From Calditrichaeota bacterium AABM5.125.24 (GTDB taxonomy: Bacteria > Electryoneota > AABM5-125-24 > Hatepunaeales > Hatepunaeaceae), in assembly GCA_002127415.1 (NCBI GenBank), contig MWJR01000106.1:1-16889 (forward strand): 16,889 nucleotides of DNA. The letters run 5' to 3'. Positions 1-5,528 of this stretch are shown here, one piece after another (position 1 is the stretch's first letter; each line of letters starts with the position of its first letter). The notes under the pieces were generated by a model. That model made no database searches. It had not been told where the DNA came from and saw nothing but the letters and a program-made list of their open reading frames with translations. The translations under genes and the position numbers were made by a program.

Positions 1-8
1 ATTTCCCG

Positions 9-70
9 CTGGCAGACGCCATCGTCTGCCAGTTAAGTCATTGTTTTTCCGTCACACGAGGGCGTGTGAC
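9..70. repeat. Two adjacent short hairpins
   Basis: Two perfect inverted repeats lie side by side. The first has 10-bp arms (CTGGCAGACG and its complement, 9-18 and 23-32) with a 4-nt loop. The second has 8-bp arms (GTCACACG and its complement, 51-58 and 63-70) with a 4-nt loop. Neither is followed by a clear T-run on either strand. They resemble the other short G+C-rich hairpins in spacers of this window (5189-5210, 8143-8164, 13688-13707), so they are probably dispersed palindromic repeats. A transcription-terminating role for whatever lies left of the window is possible. Confidence 0.5.
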
Positions 71-123
71 GGCGGGCGTATTGGTGTTCTCGGACAGACT
101 GCTGCGTCGGAATGACAATCCAG

Positions 124-164
124 CAGCTGCCGGATCAATGTCAACTATAAAATGCCCCCCTTAA
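124..164 (+). repeat. Left copy of a 41-bp perfect inverted repeat pair
   Basis: This 41-bp stretch starts with CAGCTGCCGG and ends with GCCCCCCTTAA. It recurs as an exact reverse complement at 5351-5391. Just outside it both copies continue with GTC.GGAATGAC-like or GTCATTCC-like sequence, so the repeat unit probably extends further in degraded form. The two copies bracket about 5.2 kb that holds the glycan cassette and the phosphate module. It is a dispersed intergenic repeat of unknown type. Confidence 0.75.
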
Positions 165-171
165 TAGTAGG

Positions 172-239
172 ATGGGTGAAGTGAAACGAACCCATCATTT
201 TATGTATCCCTGAAGTGGGTTTCGCTACGCTTCACCCAC
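172..239. repeat. Imperfect long hairpin downstream of the glycan cassette
   Basis: The arms at about 172-194 and 216-239 are imperfect inverted copies of a GGGTGAAGCGTAGCGAAACCC-like word, separated by an AT-rich loop. This looks like a small miniature-element hairpin. It lies about 90 bp beyond the stop codon of the minus-strand acyltransferase, so it could also end or stabilise that transcript. The rest of 1-330 shows no credible gene. Confidence 0.5.
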
Positions 240-330
240 ACTACTTCTGTCAAATATTTTCTGCCCCAAGTAATATAACCGCCAATTATCCATAGTCGAT
301 TGAGGTGCAGGTCAGGCGATCACCCGTTGA

Positions 331-891
331 TTAATGTCTGTTGTTGACTGTTCTTATGACCTGCGCCGGGACGCCCGCCACCACAGACCCCTCCAGAACA
401 TCCCGATTGACCACCGAACCCGCCGCCACAAACGCTTCAGCTCCGATCTTTACCCCTGCCAGGATCATGGCGCCCGCTCCGACGAAACCGCCTGAGCCTA
501 TCTCGACCGGTGCGGTCCGGGCAGGGAAGGCCCTCTGAAGTGGGTGATTCCGGTAGCCGACGTTGATGTGGGTCAGAATCGTAACACGCGCCGACAGAGT
601 CACCTGGTCGCCCAGAATGATACTGTCGGCCATATCCAGAAAACACTCCTCCCCGATAAAACACTCCCTGCCGCACCGGAACCCCTTCAGACCGGTGCGG
701 TAAAGGTTCGAGAATGTGACCGGATGGATGAGGGCGCCGGAACCTATCCGCGAACCGAACAGCCTAAGCAGAGCGGTCCTCAACTGCGGGGGGAGCAGCA
801 GGCATCTCAGTAGCGTCAACTTCACCTGTCCGACCCCGTAGCGCCACGCCCCACCGGGACCTATTTCTCGGAGCGCCTTACCCAATTTCAA
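331..891 (-). CDS. Hexapeptide-repeat (LbH) acyltransferase
   Basis: This 186-residue protein belongs to the left-handed beta-helix acyltransferases (WcaF/Maa/serine acetyltransferase-like superfamily). These use an acyl-CoA to acylate a sugar hydroxyl or amino group. Hexapeptide turns run from about residue 72 to 160, with the strongest set at IGSGGFVGAGAMI and GVKIGAEAFVAAGSVV (131-161). His108 in ILTHIN is the expected catalytic base. VAGVPAQVI (171-179) is the usual exit motif. The start is TTG at 889-891: an in-frame TGA lies directly upstream (892-894), and a GGAAGG ribosome-binding site precedes it with only a 3-nt spacer. It is the last gene of the three-gene minus-strand cassette, 42 bp after the glycosyltransferase. 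An O-acetyl or N-acyl decoration of a surface sugar is inferred. The acceptor cannot be read from sequence. Confidence 0.88.
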   Translation of the reverse strand: MKLGKALREIGPGGAWRYGVGQVKLTLLRCLLLPPQLRTALLRLFGSRIGSGALIHPVTFSNLYRTGLKGFRCGRECFIGEECFLDMADSIILGDQVTLSARVTILTHINVGYRNHPLQRAFPARTAPVEIGSGGFVGAGAMILAGVKIGAEAFVAAGSVVNRDVLEGSVVAGVPAQVIRTVNNRH

Positions 892-911
892 TCACCTTCC
901 TTATATTAGAC

Positions 912-924
912 GGGCGGGACGCCC
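912..924. repeat. Small palindrome between glycosyltransferase and acyltransferase
   Basis: GGGCG-GGA-CGCCC forms a 5-bp hairpin in the 42-bp gap between two cassette genes. It sits within an ACGGGCGGGACGCCCATCCT word of the kind found in intergenic palindromic repeats. It is too weak to act as a terminator. Confidence 0.3.
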
Positions 925-933
925 ATCCTACGG

Positions 934-1671
934 CTAATCCTTATGCCGTCGTTTATATCTCCAGATCGCCTTCAGATAGGCAATAGTATCCGGCAGGATT
1001 CGCAGGCTTGAGGTCTTATCAGTCCTTCGTATGAAAAGCGCCGGGATCTCGATCGCCTTCAGCCCCGCTCCTCTGGATTCGAGCATAACTTCGGTGTCCC
1101 AGAACCACCCTTTATCGCGGCAGCGGTCGAGAACAGGCAGGATTGCCTCCCGCCTGAAGAACTTGAAACCGGCCTCGGTGTCATTGAAGTGACTGCCGAG
1201 CAGAAGCCGAATCAGACGTCGATATCCGACCGACAGGATCCACCTGAGTATCCCGCCGGGTGTGAACTTGACCCGATAAATCCTGTAAGCCGTGGCTATG
1301 TCATACCCATCCATCAGGATAGCCTGCACCATCGAGGGTATATAACGGCAGTGAACCTCCAGGTCGATATCGATGAAGCCGGCCACCTCACCCTTTGCGT
1401 GACGGAGCCCTTCGGTTACTGTGCCCCCGCGGCCGACGTTCTGCCTGTGATAGAGCGCTTCACAGCCAACCTGATCATCAGTTAGCTGCTTGATAACATC
1501 AGGTGTTCCATCCCGGCTGCGGTCGTCGATGAAGATCAGTTCATAGCTCCAGCTGCACGACTCGAGGGTCTGCCTGATCTGCCGAACGCTGTCGCTCAGA
1601 TACGGTCCCTCGTTGTAGCAGGGAATTATTAATGACAGGTCAACCGGAGGCACATTCAACGACAATGCCAT
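934..1671 (-). CDS. Family 2 glycosyltransferase (DPM/DPG-synthase-like)
   Basis: This 245-residue GT-A fold glycosyltransferase is expected to move a sugar from a nucleotide-sugar donor to a lipid phosphate or glycan acceptor on the cytoplasmic face of the membrane. The N-terminus carries LSLIIPCYNE (12-21), then the nucleotide-binding FIDDRSRDGT (47-56). A DxD-type metal site is at DIDLE (101-105). The NDTEAGFKFFRR block (163-174) and GWFWDTEVM (188-196) are typical of dolichyl/undecaprenyl-phosphate sugar synthases. No C-terminal membrane segment is visible. Its first 16 bp overlap the end of the upstream aminotransferase gene and there is no obvious ribosome-binding site, so translation is probably coupled. 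Donor and acceptor are not identifiable. Confidence 0.9.
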   Translation of the reverse strand: MALSLNVPPVDLSLIIPCYNEGPYLSDSVRQIRQTLESCSWSYELIFIDDRSRDGTPDVIKQLTDDQVGCEALYHRQNVGRGGTVTEGLRHAKGEVAGFIDIDLEVHCRYIPSMVQAILMDGYDIATAYRIYRVKFTPGGILRWILSVGYRRLIRLLLGSHFNDTEAGFKFFRREAILPVLDRCRDKGWFWDTEVMLESRGAGLKAIEIPALFIRRTDKTSSLRILPDTIAYLKAIWRYKRRHKD

Positions 1672-2867
1672 TTAAGCAGACGGTTCATTGCACCTGTAAC
1701 ATCATCCACATCCTCACTGGATAGAAACGGTGACAGAGGCAGGCTGAAGGTCCGATCGGATACATGTTCAGCATTGGGGAACGAACCTCTCCGGCAGCCA
1801 AACCGCTCCTGATAAAAGGGTTGCAGGTGAAGAGTAACATAATGCACCCCGACACCGATTCCCTCCCTGGTCAGGGCGTCCAGCAGCTCGTCGCGGGTAA
1901 GGCGGATCTCATCGGTCTTCAGTAATGGGGCGAAGAGATGATAGGCGTGTCGTGTGTTGGGCGCTGCCGGCGCCGGCATCTCAAGCGGCAGCTCCCCTAA
2001 GGCCTCACAGTATCGAGACCAGATCTCCTGACGCCGCTTCCAGTGTTTCTCCACCTTCTCAAGCTGCTTTATTCCGAGGACGGCGTGGAGGTCTGTCAGA
2101 TTGTATTTGAACCCGGCGTCAACAACCTGATAGTGCCGATAGCCCTCGTCGGAGAAGCGCTTCCAGGCATCTTTGCTGAGTCCATGCAGGGCAAGCACCT
2201 TCAACCTGTCAGCGAGCTCCGGACGCTGGGTCAGCAGAATACCCCCCTCGACCATGGTGACGTTCTTGGTAACGTAGAAGCTGTAGCAGCTTATATCCCC
2301 GAAACAGCCGACCTTTCGTCCCTCCCACTCGGCTTCGATGGCGTGTGCAGCATCATAAATCAGGTAGAGATTATGACGGCGAGCCAGCTCAGCTAAACTC
2401 TCTATGTTACACGGTCGACCGTGCAGATGAACCGGGATGACGGCTCTCGTCCGTTCGGTAATGGCGGCCTCCACAGCCTCCGGATCCAGATTCCAGTCGC
2501 TGCGGTTGATATCGGCGAAGACCGGCCGGCAACCGGCGTGGATTATGGCGTTGGCTGTGGCTGCGAAGGTCAGCGGCGTGGTGATAACCTCACTGTCCGG
2601 AGGCAGGTCCAGCACCTTCATCGCAAGGTGCAACGCTGCGGTGCAGGAGCTGACTGCTACCCCAGTGCCGGATCCGATATAGCGCTCAAAGGCGCGCTCG
2701 AATTCGGCCGTTCGAGGCCCGGTGCCCACCCAGCCCGAACGCAGCACTTCAACTACCGCACTGATCTCATCCTCATCAAAGCGTGGCGCACCGAACACCA
2801 GGAACCGCTCCCGGGGACGGATGGGTGTGCCACCTGATATGGCGGGCCTATCCCCTCTGTTAAACAT
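1656..2867 (-). CDS. DegT/DnrJ/EryC1/StrS-family PLP aminotransferase
   Basis: This 403-residue fold-type I PLP enzyme is of the sugar-aminotransferase family, which normally aminates a 4-keto or 3-keto nucleotide sugar. The PLP lysine is K201 in SFYVTKNVTMVEGG. The cofactor-ring aspartate and neighbouring His are in IYDAAHAIEA (170-179). The N-terminal GWVGTGPRTAEFERAF (45-60) and SSCTAALHLAM (73-83) blocks are the usual substrate- and phosphate-binding regions. Length matches the family. It is the first gene of the minus-strand cassette, overlaps the glycosyltransferase by 16 bp, and is divergent from the phosphate genes at 3240. An aminosugar product that is then transferred and acylated by the next two gene products is a reasonable inference. 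Which sugar is unknown, and the nucleotide-sugar dehydratase that would feed it is not in the window. Confidence 0.92.
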   Translation of the reverse strand: MFNRGDRPAISGGTPIRPRERFLVFGAPRFDEDEISAVVEVLRSGWVGTGPRTAEFERAFERYIGSGTGVAVSSCTAALHLAMKVLDLPPDSEVITTPLTFAATANAIIHAGCRPVFADINRSDWNLDPEAVEAAITERTRAVIPVHLHGRPCNIESLAELARRHNLYLIYDAAHAIEAEWEGRKVGCFGDISCYSFYVTKNVTMVEGGILLTQRPELADRLKVLALHGLSKDAWKRFSDEGYRHYQVVDAGFKYNLTDLHAVLGIKQLEKVEKHWKRRQEIWSRYCEALGELPLEMPAPAAPNTRHAYHLFAPLLKTDEIRLTRDELLDALTREGIGVGVHYVTLHLQPFYQERFGCRRGSFPNAEHVSDRTFSLPLSPFLSSEDVDDVTGAMNRLLKWHCR

Positions 2868-3050
2868 AGCCGGAATGTAATACCTGCAGCCAATAAAATC
2901 AATATCGACGTCTTTATGAATTATGAGGATGATTCAAACAGCAATGTGAAATCAGTTGGCGGATTGCAGAGGTGGGAAGTTTGCGATAAAATGCACAAAG
3001 AGGGTGAAGTGGATTGCTTCAACTTGGAGCTTACCAATTATCGGATTAGA

Positions 3051-3083
3051 TTACAGCTCAACCGAGATAAAACCCGGTGCTTA
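3051..3083 (+). repeat. 33-bp direct repeat, copy 1
   Basis: The 33 bp starting TTACAGCTCAACCGAG and ending CCGGTGCTTA recur exactly at 3180-3212. The two copies flank a truncated MITE-like hairpin (3086-3181). They are too long to be an ordinary target duplication. They may be two halves of a repeat unit that recombined, or ends of another dispersed element. Confidence 0.75.
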
Positions 3084-3085
3084 GA

Positions 3086-3181
3086 GCAATGCCTGAAAGC
3101 ATTTCGTAACTTAGCTGTAGTTGGGCTTGTCTCAGCCCCAACTGTCGGGGTTGAGACAACCCCGACTACAATATCCTTATT
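3086..3181. mobile_element. Truncated MITE-like hairpin element
   Basis: The core is a long imperfect hairpin with 24-nt arms at 3117-3140 and 3146-3169 and a 5-nt loop. The left side (GCAATGCCTGAAAG, then TTCGTAACTTAGCTGT) closely matches the left half of the element at 7771-8035. The right side matches as far as GACTACAAT..CTTATT. The right terminal inverted repeat seen at 8009-8035 is absent here, and the second 33-bp direct repeat begins at that point. It is therefore a degenerate copy of the same non-coding family, in the spacer between the divergent aminotransferase and DUF47 genes. Confidence 0.7.
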
Positions 3182-3212
3182 ACAGCTCAACCGAGATAAA
3201 ACCCGGTGCTTA
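3180..3212 (+). repeat. 33-bp direct repeat, copy 2
   Basis: Exact second copy of the 33-bp repeat at 3051-3083. It ends 27 bp before the start codon of the DUF47 gene and probably lies in its 5' untranslated region. The rest of the spacer 2868-3050 shows no recognised signal. No -35/-10 pair was convincing enough to call. Confidence 0.75.
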
Positions 3213-3239
3213 ATACATTAAAAATACCTGAGATGTATT

Positions 3240-3911
3240 ATGACCCACATCCTTAACCTGTTCCGCAAATCGCCCTTCGAGCCGCTCTTCGAGCATCGGC
3301 TCAAGGTTCGTGAATGCGTTGACCAGGTAAAGCCGCTGTTTCAGGCCGTCTTCGCCGGTGACAGGGAAGAGCAGAAACGTCTGTCTGACTGCATCACGGC
3401 TGCCGAGCGCGAGGCTGATGACCTGAAGGTGGAGATCCGCCGCATCATTCCAAAGGGGATCTTCCTTCCGGTCAACCGGGAGGATCTACTCCGCTATCTG
3501 AAGATCCAGGACGATCTGGCCGACGCGGTCGAAGACATCACCGTGCTGCTTCTGGTTAAGCAACTGACAGTCCCACCCGAGCTTTCGGCAGATATAATCT
3601 CCTTCGTGGAGACAGTGCTGGAGGTCTGCTATCTGGCCGATGAGGCCACTGACCGTCTGAGACCGCTGGTCAATGCCGGGTTCAAGGGCGAGGACGTCCA
3701 GGTGGTGATGGAGCTGGTCGAGAAGGCTGAGGAGGCCGAAAGATGTGCCGACAAGGCTGGACTGGCGCTGGCACAGAAGCTGTTCACCTTTGAGGACCGG
3801 ATGAAACCTACCGACGTGCTGCTCTGGTTCCGCATCTTCGACCTGGTCGGGAACCTGGCCGATTTCGCTGAGAAGACTGGGGAACTGCTCCGTAATATGC
3901 TGGCCCGCTGA
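3240..3911 (+). CDS. DUF47/PhoU-like Pit accessory protein (TIGR00153 type)
   Basis: This 223-residue, largely helical protein belongs to the DUF47 family, distant relatives of PhoU. Such proteins are typically encoded beside PiT phosphate permeases and are thought to modulate them. The family look is in the N-terminal LFRKSPFEPLFEHRLKVREC, the IPKGIFLPVNREDLLRYL block (69-86) and IQDDLADAVEDITVLL (88-103). No signal peptide or membrane segment is seen, so it is cytoplasmic. The ATG at 3240 has only a weak GAG upstream as a ribosome-binding site. The gene starts 27 bp after a 33-bp repeat and ends 23 bp before the permease, so the two are almost certainly co-transcribed. Direct regulation of the permease is inferred from family context. 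Confidence 0.9.
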   Translation: MTHILNLFRKSPFEPLFEHRLKVRECVDQVKPLFQAVFAGDREEQKRLSDCITAAEREADDLKVEIRRIIPKGIFLPVNREDLLRYLKIQDDLADAVEDITVLLLVKQLTVPPELSADIISFVETVLEVCYLADEATDRLRPLVNAGFKGEDVQVVMELVEKAEEAERCADKAGLALAQKLFTFEDRMKPTDVLLWFRIFDLVGNLADFAEKTGELLRNMLAR

Positions 3912-3934
3912 GAACTGTTACCGACGCTTTATTA

Positions 3935-5176
3935 ATGGAATTTCCGGCTTTCCTGCTTATATCAGCGGTAGTAATCAGTTTCTACGCCTGTTTTATGGGG
4001 GGGGCGAACGATTTTGCCAATGCGTTCGGCACCTCGGTTGGCTCCAAAGCCATCACCATCAAACAGGCGGTGCTCATCGCCATCTTTGCCGAGTTGATCG
4101 GTGCTGTGCTGATCGGAGGACACGTCACCAACACTGTCCGTAAGGGGATCGTTGATCCGATAGCCTTCACCGATGAACCGATGGTCCTGGTATATGGTCT
4201 CCTGGCGGCGCTGGTCGGAACCGGACTGTTCCTGCAGGCGGCGACTCACTTCGGTCTGCCGGTGTCAACCACGCACGCCATCGTAGGTGCTATCCTCGGA
4301 TTCGGGCTGGTATCCGGAGGCTTCGGCGCTGTGCGGTGGGGAAACGTCGGGAATATTGCTATAAGCTGGGTTCTGTCGCCGATCGGCGGGGGCCTTATGG
4401 GCTATATGACCTTCAACCTCATCCGGCGGCGGGTGCTCGAAAGCCTGCACCCTCTGGCGGCAGCCAGGGGTTCAGTGCCCTTCTTCGTCGGGGTGACAAT
4501 GGCAGTAGTCGCGTTGTCCGTGGTCTATAGAGGTCTCAAGAACCTTCATCTCAATCTGCCACTCTCGCAGGCGCTGCTGTTGGCGCTGCTGTTAGGGTTG
4601 ATTGCCGGGCTGGTGACGAGGCGGGCAATGTGGCGCATCGACGAGGGCAACCGCCATAGCCAGTTGGTCAAGGTGGAGGCCAGCTTTAGATATCTGCAGG
4701 TGTTCACGGCCGCCTATGTCGCCTTTGCACACGGCAGCAATGATGTGGCCAACGGGATCGGTCCCCTGGCTGGAATCTGGTCCATCTATCAGCGGGGATT
4801 GGTGGGGCTGAAGGCTGAGGTTCCGGTCTGGATATTGGCAATGGGCGGGACAGGCATTGTCGCCGGACTGGCGGTTTTCGGGCACCGGGTTATCGAGACA
4901 GTCGGCAAGCGGATCACCGCCATCACCCCCTCACGCGGCTTCTCGGCGGAGTTTGCTGCAGCCACCGTGGTGCTGGTATTTTCCAAACTCGGTATGCCTG
5001 TCTCAACCACTCACACACTGGTTGGAGCGGTGATCGGGGTGGGACTGGCTCGCGGTATCGGCGCCATCGATCTGCGGGTGGTCCGCAACATCCTCACCTC
5101 CTGGGTCGTCACCATCCCCGCCGCCGCTGTAGCCACTGCCCTCACTTTCCTGCTATTCAAACTCCTCTGGTTGTAG
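3935..5176 (+). CDS. PiT-family inorganic phosphate transporter
   Basis: This 413-residue inner-membrane permease belongs to the PiT family (PF01384), which takes up phosphate, usually as metal phosphate, driven by H+ or Na+. The two inverted-repeat halves of the family are both present. The first has GGANDFANAFGTSVGSKA (22-39) and GLPVSTTHAIVGAI (107-120). The second has AHGSNDVANGIGPLAG (265-280) and GMPVSTTHTLVGAVIG (353-368). About ten hydrophobic segments are visible, and a charged cytoplasmic stretch near 228-250 separates the halves. The ATG at 3935 has no strong ribosome-binding site. The 23-bp gap to the DUF47 gene supports co-expression. The transported ion form and coupling ion cannot be decided here. 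Confidence 0.95.
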   Translation: MEFPAFLLISAVVISFYACFMGGANDFANAFGTSVGSKAITIKQAVLIAIFAELIGAVLIGGHVTNTVRKGIVDPIAFTDEPMVLVYGLLAALVGTGLFLQAATHFGLPVSTTHAIVGAILGFGLVSGGFGAVRWGNVGNIAISWVLSPIGGGLMGYMTFNLIRRRVLESLHPLAAARGSVPFFVGVTMAVVALSVVYRGLKNLHLNLPLSQALLLALLLGLIAGLVTRRAMWRIDEGNRHSQLVKVEASFRYLQVFTAAYVAFAHGSNDVANGIGPLAGIWSIYQRGLVGLKAEVPVWILAMGGTGIVAGLAVFGHRVIETVGKRITAITPSRGFSAEFAAATVVLVFSKLGMPVSTTHTLVGAVIGVGLARGIGAIDLRVVRNILTSWVVTIPAAAVATALTFLLFKLLWL

Positions 5177-5188
5177 ACCTCAGTGGTA

Positions 5189-5210
5189 GACCGGACATTC
5201 CTGTCCGGTC
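5189..5210 (+). terminator. Hairpin just downstream of the phosphate permease
   Basis: GACCGGACA and its complement form a perfect 9-bp stem with a 4-nt TTCC loop, 12 bp after the permease stop codon. Position and stability suit a transcription terminator between convergent genes. No T-run follows on the plus strand, so it may instead be one of the dispersed short palindromes. Confidence 0.4.
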
Positions 5211-5219
5211 AAGATAGTG

Positions 5220-5265
5220 TTCTGTCAAGTGTAATATGATGGCTCATATTCTGTCAGGCGTAATA
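5220..5265 (+). repeat. Imperfect direct repeat, 29-bp period
   Basis: TTCTGTCAAGTGTAATA (5220-5236) is followed 29 bp later by TTCTGTCAGGCGTAATA (5249-5265), with 15 of 17 positions equal. Closely spaced repeats of this kind occur at ends of some insertion sequences as transposase binding sites, but no transposase remnant was found here. The link is speculative. Confidence 0.4.
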
Positions 5266-5277
5266 CTGCAATGATTG

Positions 5278-5325
5278 ATATCCCCCCTTCGCTTCCCCCC
5301 TTAATAAGGGGGGTAGGGGGGATAT
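5278..5325. repeat. C/G-run quasi-palindrome
   Basis: ATATCCCCCC..CCCCCCTTA (5278-5303) pairs with TAAGGGGGGTAGGGGGGATAT (5305-5325), leaving a 5-base bulge on the left arm. The CCCCCCTTA word also occurs in the 41-bp repeat pair and near 10832, so it recurs in spacers of this window. Confidence 0.55.
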
Positions 5326-5350
5326 AGCCAGTTGTCCAACTATTGTCATA

Positions 5351-5391
5351 TTAAGGGGGGCATTTTATAGTTGACATTGATCCGGCAGCTG
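5351..5391 (-). repeat. Right copy of the 41-bp inverted repeat pair
   Basis: Exact reverse complement of 124-164. It includes part of a CCGGCAGCTGCCGG palindrome (5382-5395). It lies between the convergent phosphate permease and cyclase genes. The remaining spacer to 5528 holds a small TGCCGG-ATG-CCGGCA hairpin (5511-5525) just past the cyclase stop codon and nothing else recognisable. Confidence 0.75.
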
Positions 5392-5528
5392 CCGGAATGA
5401 CGATTGGGGGTTACCCATTCGAAATAGAGAAGAACCAATTATGTTGATAGTGTTAAAAGTGTTGAATATTCTGGTGTGTGTATGCCTGCTTACATGTCAT
5501 TGAGACGGACTGCCGGATGCCGGCACAT

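Noticed and set aside
2916..3221. A 101-codon plus-strand open frame
   Set aside because: It runs through both copies of the 33-bp repeat and the hairpin element, so its internal LQLNRDKTRCL repeat only reflects repeated DNA. It has no ribosome-binding site or recognisable domain.
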